The notes: a model not told the origin generated them from the sequence alone. A stretch of DNA of 17,258 nt from JAVBNC01 sp031551765 (GCA_031551765.1 JAVBNC010000030.1:1-17258); one strand, 5' to 3'. Counted from the stretch's first letter, positions 1 to 7,836 are shown. Numbers and translations are program-made.

Positions 1-35
1 AAAATCGCCGCGTTCCTTGCCAGGGAACAAAATCC
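1..35 (-). repeat. Truncated copy (C) of the CAAGGA/GACGCAG long-hairpin repeat
   Basis: Read on the minus strand, positions 35 to 13 give GGATTTTGTTCCCTGG followed by CAAGGAA. The same string occurs on the plus strand at 8483-8505 inside a complete copy of the repeat. Only the 5' half is present; the 3' half, which should carry GACGCAG and the complementary arm, would lie beyond base 1. The window therefore begins inside a dispersed repeat, which is a common place for an assembly to break. Confidence 0.7.
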
Positions 36-61
36 ACCTGCCGCTTGTGGTGGTTTGATTA

Positions 62-101
62 TGAAAAGCGGCGGGACGCATCTGCGTCCCGCCGCTTTCT
101 T
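62..101 (-). terminator. Hairpin terminator downstream of the DcuC-family gene
   Basis: Arms AAAGCGGCGGGACGCA (65-80) and TGCGTCCCGCCGCTTT (83-98) are perfectly complementary over 16 bases. On the minus strand the stem is followed by a short T run, and it lies about 20 bases after the stop codon of the carrier gene. The plus-strand side also ends in a T-rich stretch, so it may work in both directions. Confidence 0.75.
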
Positions 102-119
102 TACGCCAATACTCGCGGC

Positions 120-1520
120 TTACACCGAAAGAATCACCGCCACGATGAGCGAGGTAAGATAGGCCCCGAAGCCGGGCACTATGGTGCGCCGGGCCAGGTC
201 AAAGGGCGAGATGTTGGCCAGGCCCGCCACGGCCGCCATGACCGGGGCTATGGGGCAGATGATGCGGCCCAGGCTGGCGGCGAACTGCATGGTCAGCAGC
301 ATGGCCACGGCCTGGAAGTTCATGGTTTTGGCAATGGTGGGCGCCAGGGCGGCAAAGGCGAAAAACACCGCGTTGGCCGAACCCATGACCACAGTGGCGA
401 TCAGAATGAACGCGGAGGTGACCAGCACCATGGTCATGGCCCCCAGGCCCGCGGACTGGGCGGCGGAAATCAGCATGTCTATGCTGCCCGTGGCCATCAG
501 GCCCTGGGCAAAGGTTTCGCCCGCCACGATCAGGGAGACCACGTTGGCGAACTGCCTGCCCATGGTGTCGAAAAAGGACATGGCTTCCTTAAGCGCCACT
601 TTGGCTTCCTTGCCCTTGCGGCAGCACTCGCAAAGAATGGACACGGCCAGCGCGATAAACATGGCGCTGATCACGTCCACCTTGATGCTCTTGATGCCCA
701 CGTTGCTGAACACCAAAAGCAGCACCAGAGGGATCATGGGCAGAAACATGTAGCAGGTGGGCGGGGGCGGGGCGTCGTCCTTGCCGTCCTTGGGCGCTCC
801 TTCCGCCGCCATGCCGCCCGCCGCGCCCACGCCTTCCTTCTTGTCCAGATAGCGCTGCACGAAAAAGTGCAGCACCGCTATGGTTCCGGCGGCCGTCAGC
901 GCCACGGGGATCTGGTAGTTCAGGAAATAGTGCATCACGTCCAGGTCGGAGTTCTTGGCCGCCAGGATGGTCACGGCGGAACCGGGCCCCAGGTCCATGC
1001 CCCCGCAGGTCACCACCATGGCGGCCGCCGCCATGCGGCTGGCCCCCAGGCCCACCACCACGGGGAAAATGGTGACCATCAGCAGCATGGACAAACCCGC
1101 CGCGCTGCCGATGAACAGCTTGAGAAACGCGCCGATAAGATAGCCCAGGGCCAGCAGGATATACGGGGCCTGGAGCCGCAACAGCGGCGCGGTCACCGTG
1201 TTGACCATGACCTTGCTTGCGCCGATGACGTCCATATACTTGGCGAACCCGCCGGAAGCCATGATGATCAGGCCCAGGCCCGCCACCCTGGCGCTCATGG
1301 TGGTTTCCATCATTTTAAAGATATCGAAGAAAATAAAGCCGCTGCTCGCGACTTTTTTCGGAAGCAGAGCGGAAGGCGGCGCGCCCAGCAGAATGGCCAC
1401 CACCATCAGGGTGATGCCAGCTATGAACAGCACGTACTGGGGCTGGTACCTTTTGAGCAGGAAGCGGGCCATGATAATGGTGACCACAAGAGAAATGGCG
1501 GACCCGATAATCTGGTTCAT
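120..1520 (-). CDS. dcuC: DcuC-family anaerobic C4-dicarboxylate carrier
   Basis: A 466-residue polytopic inner-membrane protein. The ATG at 1520 is chosen because AGGAG sits 5 bases upstream; a longer in-frame reading begins at 1592 but lacks such a site. Hydrophobic segments run almost end to end, beginning near residues 3-20 and 28-45, with glycine- and serine-rich pore-like stretches around residues 135-185. A charged, proline-rich cytoplasmic loop of roughly 30 residues sits near the middle and divides the protein into two halves, as is usual for this family. Length matches DcuC carriers (about 460 residues), which exchange or export succinate, fumarate and related C4-dicarboxylates during anaerobic growth. 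The family call is firm; the substrate is inferred. It has its own promoter and terminator and so looks monocistronic. Other IT-superfamily carriers are the main alternative. Confidence 0.83.
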   Translation of the reverse strand: MNQIIGSAISLVVTIIMARFLLKRYQPQYVLFIAGITLMVVAILLGAPPSALLPKKVASSGFIFFDIFKMMETTMSARVAGLGLIIMASGGFAKYMDVIGASKVMVNTVTAPLLRLQAPYILLALGYLIGAFLKLFIGSAAGLSMLLMVTIFPVVVGLGASRMAAAAMVVTCGGMDLGPGSAVTILAAKNSDLDVMHYFLNYQIPVALTAAGTIAVLHFFVQRYLDKKEGVGAAGGMAAEGAPKDGKDDAPPPPTCYMFLPMIPLVLLLVFSNVGIKSIKVDVISAMFIALAVSILCECCRKGKEAKVALKEAMSFFDTMGRQFANVVSLIVAGETFAQGLMATGSIDMLISAAQSAGLGAMTMVLVTSAFILIATVVMGSANAVFFAFAALAPTIAKTMNFQAVAMLLTMQFAASLGRIICPIAPVMAAVAGLANISPFDLARRTIVPGFGAYLTSLIVAVILSV

Positions 1521-1688
1521 ACAGACTCCTTTGTTGCGGACAGAACAATCAGCGGACAAGGAACGGGAAATCAGGACGGTATCGGGAAACAAAAGCGGGC
1601 CGGACGCGCCGCCTTACAGGCTAAAAACCTCCTTTCCATTTTTCCGCCGCGACCGGGCGGGAACATCGTGCAAAACGTTTTACCCGGC

Positions 1689-1718
1689 ATGATAGCGCCA
1701 GATGGTGCCTATTGTCGA
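1689..1718 (-). promoter_or_regulatory. Putative sigma-70 promoter for the DcuC-family gene
   Basis: On the minus strand TCGACA (1718-1713) and TATCAT (1694-1689) are separated by 18 bases; each differs from consensus at one position. It would start a leader of about 160 nt ahead of the ATG at 1520. Apart from this promoter nothing else was recognised in 1521-1787. Confidence 0.45.
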
Positions 1719-1787
1719 CAGGTAAATAAGAAAATGAATTCCATATCATGGAAAAACTCCCGCATCGCAGCGGGGGCTGTTCCCAGG

Positions 1788-2232
1788 TAGATGTCGAAGC
1801 CAATTAAGAGTGAGAGCAGGGCGCTGCCCTGCGTCTTTTATCCGCTCCGGGGCGGGGGATAGGCGTCACCGGCAAAGCCGGACACGCCCGGCCCCTGCGC
1901 TCCAGAGGCCCTGGCGGGCCTGGCCTGCGCTGCGCTCCGGCCCCCTCCGGGGGTATAGGGTACCCGCAACCGGAAGGATTCCTCCATACCGGGAAGGTTC
2001 CGGAGCGACGAGGCGGCTGCCCGCTTCTTGCGTCCCGCTTCCGCCTGGATCCCCCGGTCAAGCCGGGGGATGACGGGTGGAGGGGGCGGGGCTTCCGTAC
2101 CTTCACCCCGCGCAACCGGCCCCGTATGCGCGTAACTTCCGTTTACCCCCTGTCGCGGGGTCAAGGGGGCTCAGCCCCCTTGCGGGTGCGGGGCGGAGCC
2201 CTGCTCTCACTCTTGGATGGCTTCGACAACTA
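1788..2232. mobile_element. 445-bp MITE-like element with about 45-bp inverted ends
   Basis: The left end (from 1788) and the right end (to 2232) are inverted copies. Each starts TAG-N-TGTCGAAGCC and continues through AAGAGTGAGAGCAGGGC into a GC hairpin, with only a few mismatches over about 40 bases. No transposase or convincing open frame lies between them; the interior is a run of GC hairpins, including ATCCCCCGG/CCGGGGGAT (2049-2071), a palindrome of the kind often dispersed in GC-rich genomes. The last three bases (CTA, plus strand) form the TAG stop codon of recQ. No target-site duplication is apparent. It could be a non-autonomous transposon, or simply two inverted single copies of the TGTCGAAGCC repeat brought together. 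Confidence 0.6.
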
Positions 2233-4476
2233 ATCCGGTGCGCCTTCGGATTCTGCCGCGCGCCGTTTTTCCCGGTGCTGGAGCAGGACGCGGGCCAGAC
2301 CCGCTTCCGCGTAGCCCACCGGGCCGCCGGGCGGGGGCGGGGCTTCCACTACCGGGGTGAGCCGCCAGTCTCCGGCGGCGCGAAACAGGGCGGCTATTTC
2401 TTCCAGCCTGGGGGCGGCCATGAACTGCCGTTCCGGAAATTCCATGCCGCTGTCCAGCAGCTCTTTCAGGTGCAGCAGAATGGTGGCGGGCTTCAGGCCG
2501 CGCAGGGCCGCCGTCTCTTCCAGGTCCATGCCCTGGGCCAGAAATTGGCCGCTTTCCATTACCGTGGCGGACAGCGCGCCCTCTTCTTTCCGCTCCTTGC
2601 GCTCGGCGCGGGTTCTGCGGGGCGCGGAATCCTCTGAAACGGACGGGGCGGGCGTCGCGGGCACTTCTTCCGGGTGCCGGGTGGCGTAGTCCGCGATGCG
2701 TTGCAGGAACAGCTCGCCGTACAGGTCCAGCTTGTGTCGACCCACCCCGGAGACGGACAGGAACTGCTCCGGCGTGGCCGGAAACAGCCGGGCCATGTCC
2801 CGCAGACTGCGGTCCGCGAAAACCGCATAGGGCGGCAGCCCCTTTTCCCTGGCCAGGCGGAAGCGCTCGGCGCGCAGCTCCTCGAACAGGCCCTGCGAGA
2901 CGCCCTCCCCTGCCGCGACCGCCGCCTTTTCCCGCTTGCGCTTTTCGCGCGCGCTTTCCTCGGTGCGCAGCATCAGGAAGGGCTCTTCCCCGCGCAGCAC
3001 CCGCCAGCCCTTTTCCGTTACCGCCGGGGTGGGGAATTGCGCGTCTTCCACCCAGGCGTGGCCCTGGGCGATCAAGGCGTTGATGAGCTTGCGCCAGTAG
3101 CTTCTGTCCCGGTCCTTACCCACGCCGTAGGTCGGCAGGCCGTCGTGCCCGGCGGACAGGATGCGCTCCGCTTTGGAACCCGTGAGAATGCCCCCGATAT
3201 GCGCCGCGCCGAAACGCCCGCCGGTGCGGACCATGGCGGACAGCGCCTTTTGCGCGTTCACGCTGGCGTCTTCACGCACGGCCTCGCCGGAACAGATATC
3301 ACAGCCGCCGCAGTTCTCCCCTTCCAGCTCTTCGCCGAAATAGGCCAGCAGGGCGCGGCGGCGGCAGCCGTCGCTCTCCGCGAAACGCAGCATCTGGTAG
3401 AGCTGCTGTTCCGCCACCACGCGGGCCTGTTCGTCTTCCACGCCGCGCGCGAAAAACAAGAGCTGGGCCATGTCCTTACGGCCGTAGAACAGCAGGCAGT
3501 GGGCCGCGTCCCCGTCCCGGCCCGCGCGGCCCGTCTCCTGGTAGTAGCCCTCCAGGTTCTTGGGCAGGTCCGCGTGCACCACATAGCGCACGTTGGGCTT
3601 GTCTATGCCCATGCCGAATGCGATGGTGGCCACCATGACCGGACATTCGTCCAGGCGGAAGGCATCCTGCGCGGCCGCCCTGTCCTGGTCCGCCATGCCC
3701 GCGTGGTAGGCCGCCGCCGCGACGCCGTTCTTGCGCAGCATGGCCGCCGTGGCTTCCACGCTTTTACGGCTGGTGCGGTAAATAATGCCCGGCTCCCCGG
3801 CCCGCTCGCGCACAAAGTCCAGCAGCTGTTTCTGCTCGTCCTCTTTGGGCAGCACCTGGTAAAATAGATTGGCCCGGTTGAACGAGGCCCGCGTCAAATG
3901 CGGTTCCCGCAGGCCCAGCCGGTCCACGATATCCCGCGCCACCCTCGGTGTGGCCGTGGCCGTGAAGGCCGCCACGGGCACCTCCGGAAACTCCTGCGTC
4001 AAACAGGAAAGCGCCAGGTAGTCCGGCCTAAAATCATGCCCCCATTCGGAAATGCAGTGGGCTTCGTCCACCGCGAAAAACGCCAGCTTCTGCCGCTTCA
4101 AAAACTCGATAAACCCCGGCGCGCGCAACCGTTCCGGCGAAACGTACAAGAGGTCCAGTTCCCGTTCCGCCAAAGACTGGCGCAGCAGAAAGCGTTCCCG
4201 CTCCGAGCTTGCGCTGTTCAGGGTCGCGGCCCGCAGCCCGTTGGCGTTGGCCCCGTCCACCTGGTCTTTCATCAGCGAAATCAGCGGGCTGATGACCACG
4301 CACAGCCCGTCCATAACGTGCGCCGGCAACTGGTAGCACAACGACTTGCCCCCGCCCGTGGGCATGACCGTGAAACTGTCCCGCCCGACCAGAGTGGCCC
4401 GCACCACGTCCTCCTGGTACGGCCGGAAGCTCCGGTAGCCAAAAACGGATGCCAGCGCGGAGTATACTTGGTCCAC
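2230..4476 (-). CDS. recQ: ATP-dependent DNA helicase RecQ
   Basis: 748-residue superfamily 2 3'-5' helicase acting in recombination and replication-fork repair. Motifs in order: FRPYQ (motif 0, residues 17-21), Walker A MPTGGGKS (38-45), VISPLISLMKDQV, the DEAH box with the RecQ-typical CISEWGHDFRPDY, TATATPR, then GIDKPNVRYVVH and QETGRAGRDG (motifs V and VI). A zinc-binding cysteine set (C, CGGCDIC) follows, then an RQC winged helix, an HRDC domain (GLPPYAVF to about LFLQRI), and a C-terminal helix-turn-helix (HTH_40-like) extension that makes it longer than E. coli RecQ. The GTG at 4476 is chosen because AAGGAA lies 8 bases upstream and homology begins there; a longer reading from 4644 runs through repeat DNA. 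Its TAG stop is the terminal TAG of the adjoining element, so the last residues may be recent. Confidence 0.95.
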   Translation of the reverse strand: MDQVYSALASVFGYRSFRPYQEDVVRATLVGRDSFTVMPTGGGKSLCYQLPAHVMDGLCVVISPLISLMKDQVDGANANGLRAATLNSASSERERFLLRQSLAERELDLLYVSPERLRAPGFIEFLKRQKLAFFAVDEAHCISEWGHDFRPDYLALSCLTQEFPEVPVAAFTATATPRVARDIVDRLGLREPHLTRASFNRANLFYQVLPKEDEQKQLLDFVRERAGEPGIIYRTSRKSVEATAAMLRKNGVAAAAYHAGMADQDRAAAQDAFRLDECPVMVATIAFGMGIDKPNVRYVVHADLPKNLEGYYQETGRAGRDGDAAHCLLFYGRKDMAQLLFFARGVEDEQARVVAEQQLYQMLRFAESDGCRRRALLAYFGEELEGENCGGCDICSGEAVREDASVNAQKALSAMVRTGGRFGAAHIGGILTGSKAERILSAGHDGLPTYGVGKDRDRSYWRKLINALIAQGHAWVEDAQFPTPAVTEKGWRVLRGEEPFLMLRTEESAREKRKREKAAVAAGEGVSQGLFEELRAERFRLAREKGLPPYAVFADRSLRDMARLFPATPEQFLSVSGVGRHKLDLYGELFLQRIADYATRHPEEVPATPAPSVSEDSAPRRTRAERKERKEEGALSATVMESGQFLAQGMDLEETAALRGLKPATILLHLKELLDSGMEFPERQFMAAPRLEEIAALFRAAGDWRLTPVVEAPPPPGGPVGYAEAGLARVLLQHREKRRAAESEGAPD

Positions 4477-4516
4477 TGTGTTGTTCCTTTGGATGGGGCG
4501 GGTGGTGGCGCTACGC

Positions 4517-4606
4517 CCGGAGGAGGGAAAACCCCCTTTTTGGAAAAAGGGGTTTTCCCTCCTCCGGACCTCCTCCCTTTCCCCTAAAAACTTTGACAGG
4601 GGTATG
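4517..4606 (-). repeat. 24-bp palindrome plus CATACCCC-type repeat in the recQ leader
   Basis: CCGGAGGAGGGAAAA-CCCC(C)-TTTTT (4517-4541) pairs with AAAAAGGGG-TTTTCCCTCCTCCGG (4544-4567): 24 pairs, one bulged C and a 2-base tip. On the minus strand it is preceded by CATACCCCTGTCAAAG...AGGGG (4606-4577), which resembles the sequences at 11809 and 11895. It lies some 27-30 bases upstream of the recQ ribosome binding site, so it would be transcribed in any recQ message starting further upstream. Confidence 0.65.
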
Positions 4607-4682
4607 TCGGTCGTCTCGTTGACGGCATGGCCCCGTACAATCACGGGCAGTACCGTTTTTAACCTATAAATTCAGCACCCGA

Positions 4683-4840
4683 CAGTATGTGAGCGCCGTG
4701 GCGCGAACAGAACGGCAGACGCGCACCGGTTTCTTAGTCACCCTGAATGGGTTCCAAGGGGCGCGCCCCTTGGCGGGTGAGTCCAGAGAGGGCAGAGCCT
4801 TCTCTGGCCGCCGGAGGCATGCTATCCATTGGCTTCGACA
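4683..4840 (-). repeat. TGTCGAAGCC repeat, copy 2 (after the esterase gene)
   Basis: On the minus strand TGTCGAAGCC starts at 4840, 10 bases after the TAA stop of the esterase. Hairpin 1 has arms CCAGAGA and TCTCTGG in place of the GCAGGGC arms of other copies. Hairpin 2 is CCAAGGGG/CCCCTTGG, then ACCCATTCAGGGTGACTAAG and TCTGCCGTTCTGTT. A final GCGCC-AC-GGCGC palindrome and ATACTG match the right end of the 13839-14062 copy. This is the only copy here lacking TAG in front of the core. Confidence 0.7.
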
Positions 4841-4850
4841 AAATTGCCTT

Positions 4851-5693
4851 TTACTTCTTCCCCAACGCGTCCGCAAAAGCCTGGGAGATGAAACGCAACA
4901 TGTCGGGCAGTTCGCCGCGCCAGTATTCCCAGTCGTGCTCGCCGGGGTGGACGCAGTATTCGTGGGCCACCTGTTTTTTCTTGAAAATGGTGTGGAGTTG
5001 GGAGGTGCCGCAGACGAACTCGTCTTCTCCGCCGCAACTGAAAAAGAAGCGGGTCTTGCCGAACTCCGTGCCGTCCCCGGCTTCCGCGACGCACAGGGGG
5101 CAGACCTGGGGGTATTGGGTGGCGGCCACCCGTTCCTTGCCCTTGAGGCCCGTGCCCAGGACTTTGGCGTAGCGGCGCTCGTATTCGGGCTGGCTCATTT
5201 CCTCCAGATCGTAGGCGGAGCGGAGAGAAGCGCTGAGGGACGCGGCGGCCACGAAAAAACCGGGCCGTTGCAGACCGTAACTGAGCGCGCCGAACCCGCC
5301 CATGGAAATGCCGGAAACGGCACGCAGACTGTCGCCGGTGTCCGGGCGTTTCAGGACGCGGTAGCGGCGTTCGATGTAGGGGATGAATTCCTGGAAGAAC
5401 ATGTCTTTCCAGCGGAACACGCCTTCCACGTCGTTCATGTAGAAGGTGGCGTGGCGCACCTGCTCGTCCCGGCGGGCGTCCGGGGAGATGATGATCATGG
5501 GCAGCACGCTTTTTTCGGCGATGAGCTCGTCCATGAAATGGGGAATGCGCGAAGGCCCGGTCAGGTCCGTGTCCCGGCCCGGCCCGCCGCCGTGCAGATG
5601 GTAGAGAACGGGGTAAGACTGCGCGCTCAGGGAGTAGTTCGGGGGGAAATACCCGCTGTAGCGCACTGTTTTGCCCAATATTTCGCTGTACAT
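4851..5693 (-). CDS. Putative esterase, esterase D/FrmB-like alpha/beta hydrolase
   Basis: 280 residues with no signal peptide, so probably cytoplasmic. The nucleophile elbow GISMGGFG near residues 120-127 and an oxyanion HLHGGGPG near residue 35 are typical of the Esterase_phd family, which includes S-formylglutathione hydrolases and acyl or acetyl-xylan esterases. A likely acid lies in GGEDEF and the catalytic histidine in HPGEHDWEYW near the C-terminus. The ATG at 5693 has GAGGAG 7 bases upstream. It is transcribed divergently from the Ala/Pro-rich gene at 6017. The substrate cannot be read from the sequence: no alcohol dehydrogenase partner is adjacent, so a formaldehyde role is not supported. 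Family certain, reaction beyond carboxylester hydrolysis unknown. Confidence 0.8.
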   Translation of the reverse strand: MYSEILGKTVRYSGYFPPNYSLSAQSYPVLYHLHGGGPGRDTDLTGPSRIPHFMDELIAEKSVLPMIIISPDARRDEQVRHATFYMNDVEGVFRWKDMFFQEFIPYIERRYRVLKRPDTGDSLRAVSGISMGGFGALSYGLQRPGFFVAAASLSASLRSAYDLEEMSQPEYERRYAKVLGTGLKGKERVAATQYPQVCPLCVAEAGDGTEFGKTRFFFSCGGEDEFVCGTSQLHTIFKKKQVAHEYCVHPGEHDWEYWRGELPDMLRFISQAFADALGKK

Positions 5694-5827
5694 GTCCTGG
5701 CTCCTCAAGCGGGCATCGGTGGGCGGCGTCCGTATCGGACTGGCGCGCTTTGCAACCCCCGCCGCCATGCGTGTCCCGGTGATGCGGAATGTGCCGCCGC
5801 ACCCACGCGCCGTGGCGGCAGCCCGTA

Positions 5828-5857
5828 TATATACGACCGCCGCCGCCCGCACAGCAA
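5828..5857 (-). promoter_or_regulatory. Putative promoter for the esterase gene
   Basis: On the minus strand TTGCTG (5857-5852) and TATATA (5833-5828) are 18 bases apart. The TATATA lies in a GTATATATAC palindrome, so a plus-strand reading is also possible. It would give a leader of about 130 nt. The rest of the 5694-6016 gap shows only the weak plus-strand candidate at 5894. Confidence 0.35.
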
Positions 5858-5893
5858 CAGAAAAGTTGCCCGTTTCCGCGCGCGGCGCTGCCA

Positions 5894-5921
5894 TTGCTTG
5901 CTTTATCAGCCCATGTATGGT
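5894..5921 (+). promoter_or_regulatory. Weak candidate promoter for the Ala/Pro-rich gene
   Basis: TTGCTT (5894-5899) and TATGGT (5916-5921) with a 16-base spacer, about 95 bases before the ATG at 6017. Both boxes deviate from consensus, so the call rests mainly on position. Confidence 0.25.
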
Positions 5922-6016
5922 TATTGTTGCCACGATTTCGCAGGGTCTTTGCTTTCCCATGCCGCGCGGATGCCCTTTCATGCGCCGCGCCGCCACAACC
6001 GAACCCAAGGTGCAGC

Positions 6017-7441
6017 ATGCCCAACACAGCTCCCCCGGCAGACGACGATATTCTGGAACTTACCGACGTGGTGGCCCCCGGCAACCCCCTGCCGAAAGAG
6101 GCCCCCAAAGCGCAGGCCTCCCCGGTCGGGGACCCCAGCCTGGGCGCGGACTTCGGCGCGGACCTGGACGCTCTCCTGGACAGCCTCGGCGCGGAAAGCC
6201 AAGTCGCGGCCCCGGCCCCCCAGTCCGGGCAGACCCCGATACCCGCCCCCATTGCCGACCCCACGCTCGCGGACCACACGGTGGACCCCAACGAAGAGCT
6301 GAAGCTGCCGGAACTTTCCGACATAGACTTGCTGCTGCAGGAACTGGGGGTTTCCGAAGCCGCCGCTCCCGCAGCGGCCCCGGCCGCACCGGCCCCCGCC
6401 AAGGCCCAGCCCGTGCTGGACGATCTGCCGGACGACCTGGCGGCCATGATCAGCGAAGCCGCCCCAAAAGCCCCCCCGGCGGAAGCGAAAGCCGTAGCTG
6501 CGGCTCCTCAGCCCGCTGCGGCCCAGCCCGTGCCGGACGACCTGCCGGACGATCTGGCGGCCATGATCAGCGAAGCCGCTCCCAAAGCCGCGCCCGCCAT
6601 AACAATAGCCGCCGCGCCGCCCCCAAAGCCGGCATCCCCGTCCGCGCTGGACGGCCTGCCGGACGACCTGGCGGCCATGATCAACGAAGCCGCTCCCAAA
6701 GCCGCGCCCGAACCCGCTCCGGAACCTGAAGCCGCTTCCGGCAACGACGGCATTGACCTGAACGAGCTGGACGCGCTGCTGGACGATATGCTGGCCACCG
6801 CGCCCAGCCCCGGCCCCGCGCCCGCGGAAAACGGGGCCGCGGCCGCCCCCCGGCCGGAACCCCAGGCGGCCCCCGCTCCCGCAATGGAGCCGGAACCCAT
6901 TTCCGCCGCCCCGGAAAGCGCCGCTTCCGGCGTTATGGCCGCCGCCCTTGCGGCGCGGCTGGACGCCCTGGAAAAGGAGCTGGAAGATCTGCGCACGGAA
7001 CGCGAAGCCGCTCTCCAGGCCGTCCCGCAAGCGGAGCCCCAGCCCGCCCAGGACGCCCCTGATCTGGACGCCCTGTTGGAAGAGAAGCTCATTCCCATAG
7101 CCGCTTCAAGCTCGGAAACGGCCACCCGTCTGGACGCCCTGGAAAAAGACCTGGGCGACCTGCGCGCGGCCCAGGAAAGCGCCGTCCAGGCCGCGCCCCA
7201 GACCGAAGAGGACGCCCCGGACCTGGAGGCCCTGCTGGAAGAAAAGCTGGCCGCCCTTACCGCGCCCGGCTCCCCCCTGATGGAAACCCTGGCCGCCTCC
7301 GTGACCGAACGCGTGCTGGCCGCCTTTGCCGCCACGGAAGAGCAGGAGGACGCCCCCCTGCGTCAGGCCCTGGACAAAAGCGCGGCCGCTGCCGCCGCCA
7401 AGGTCATACGCGAGGAAATTGCCGCCCTGTTGCAGGAATAG
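6017..7441 (+). CDS. Acidic Ala/Pro-rich cytoplasmic protein with ILELTDVV N-terminus and coiled-coil repeats; function unknown
   Basis: 474 residues, with AAGGTG 6 bases before the ATG. No signal peptide or membrane segment. The N-terminus has a short hydrophobic motif ILELTDVV near residues 11-18, then acidic helices (DLDALLDSL, DIDLLLQELG). A proline/alanine-rich stretch carries three copies of LPDDLAAMI(S/N)EAAPKA (about residues 135-152, 174-192 and 212-230). Two tandem modules follow, each a RLDALEK(E/D)L heptad stretch plus APDL(D/E)ALLEEKL (about 315-365 and 370-415). It ends in a helix, AAAAKVIREEIAALLQE. The plan, N-terminal ILELT-type motif, acidic proline-rich linker and helical C-terminus with IREEI, resembles the alphaproteobacterial polar organiser PopZ/DUF2497; this is an architectural likeness, not demonstrated homology. 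No enzyme motif seen. Confidence 0.7.
   Translation: MPNTAPPADDDILELTDVVAPGNPLPKEAPKAQASPVGDPSLGADFGADLDALLDSLGAESQVAAPAPQSGQTPIPAPIADPTLADHTVDPNEELKLPELSDIDLLLQELGVSEAAAPAAAPAAPAPAKAQPVLDDLPDDLAAMISEAAPKAPPAEAKAVAAAPQPAAAQPVPDDLPDDLAAMISEAAPKAAPAITIAAAPPPKPASPSALDGLPDDLAAMINEAAPKAAPEPAPEPEAASGNDGIDLNELDALLDDMLATAPSPGPAPAENGAAAAPRPEPQAAPAPAMEPEPISAAPESAASGVMAAALAARLDALEKELEDLRTEREAALQAVPQAEPQPAQDAPDLDALLEEKLIPIAASSSETATRLDALEKDLGDLRAAQESAVQAAPQTEEDAPDLEALLEEKLAALTAPGSPLMETLAASVTERVLAAFAATEEQEDAPLRQALDKSAAAAAAKVIREEIAALLQE
6410..6706 (+). repeat. Three in-frame repeats inside the Ala/Pro-rich gene
   Basis: Near-identical DNA units encode (V/P/A)LD(D/G)LPDDLAAMI(S/N)EAAPKA at about 6410-6472, 6527-6592 and 6641-6706, spaced by about 115 bases. 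The block could expand or contract by recombination without shifting frame, changing linker length. Confidence 0.8.
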
Positions 7442-7482
7442 CCCTCTCCGCATTTTGTGCATTTATTTCACGGCGTTTCCCT

Positions 7483-7510
7483 TTGACAACGGGGAACGCC
7501 GTCTTATTAT
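7483..7510 (+). promoter_or_regulatory. Strong sigma-70 promoter
   Basis: TTGACA (7483-7488, perfect) and TATTAT (7505-7510, one mismatch) with a 16-base spacer. This is the best promoter in the window and points to an abundant transcript starting near 7517. No gene with a matching start lies in the next 270 bases. Confidence 0.75.
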
Positions 7511-7516
7511 GCAATT

Positions 7517-7835
7517 ACAGGGCTGTGCCCTGCTCATGGACGCGGTGAAGACCCAAGCGGTAGCGTTCACCCTGGACGGCAGACCGGCCGCATAGGCATG
7601 ACGGGTTGAGCGCGGCGGGGTGACCAGTCCCGCAGAGTGCGGGGAAACCCTTTCTGCCGCGAAAGAAAGTCCCGAATGCCGGTCCATGAGGGTGAAACTC
7701 TGTAATCCGGCATCAGCCCGGCGTGACCGCGGGACCAGGAGCGGCGGCCGCCACGGCAGACCCGATCATCATGGAGGAACGCCAATGGACAACGTCCCGC
7801 CGGGGCGGCGCGCTCAGCACCGCCCCGGTCGTTTA
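7517..7835 (+). ncRNA. Candidate structured non-coding RNA, about 320 nt, family not recognised
   Basis: Starts at the strong promoter and ends at a GC hairpin (7800-7828). The interval has no convincing reading frame but many nested perfect helices: GGTGAA/TTCACC (7544-7549 with 7566-7571); GCGGC/GCCGC (7612-7616 with 7656-7660) enclosing CCCGCA/TGCGGG (7629-7634 with 7638-7643); GTCCCG/CGGGAC (7669-7674 with 7730-7735) enclosing ATGCCGG/CCGGCAT (7676-7682 with 7707-7713). CTCATGGAC (7533-7541) is the exact complement of GTCCATGAG (7682-7690), a possible long-range pseudoknot into the loop of the last helix. I looked for signature bases of RNase P RNA, tmRNA, SRP RNA, 6S RNA and cobalamin, TPP, glycine and c-di-GMP riboswitches and found none. 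The next gene has its own promoter at 7943, so this is not simply its leader. Confidence 0.55.
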
Positions 7836-7836
7836 T
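7800..7836 (+). terminator. Probable terminator of the candidate RNA
   Basis: CCGGGGCGG (7800-7808) and CCGCCCCGG (7820-7828) pair perfectly over 9 bases around an 11-base loop and are followed by TCGTTTAT. The T tract is weak; an 8-T run further on (7850-7857) could serve as the real end. Confidence 0.5.

Noticed and set aside
45..1790. A 581-codon plus-strand frame opposite the DcuC-family gene
   Set aside because: Antisense shadow in GC-rich DNA: His/Gly/Gln-rich composition, no homologous pattern, and no suitable ribosome site. Similar long frames opposite recQ, the esterase and the glycosyltransferase were dismissed for the same reason.
1804..2164. Protein-coding frames within the 445-bp element
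   Set aside because: Several overlapping frames on both strands are all Arg/Pro/Gly-rich translations of GC hairpins; none resembles a transposase.
4477..4644. N-terminal extension of RecQ by 56 residues
   Set aside because: The extension is a translation of the palindrome and repeat DNA; the GTG at 4476 has a well-placed ribosome site and begins where RecQ similarity begins.
7511..7760. Assignment of the candidate RNA to RNase P RNA, tmRNA or a cobalamin riboswitch
   Set aside because: A GAAAGAAAGTCCCG stretch and a GGTGAAA...CCGGC stretch look superficially like RNase P and cobalamin elements, but the partner conserved blocks are absent and no B12-related gene follows.
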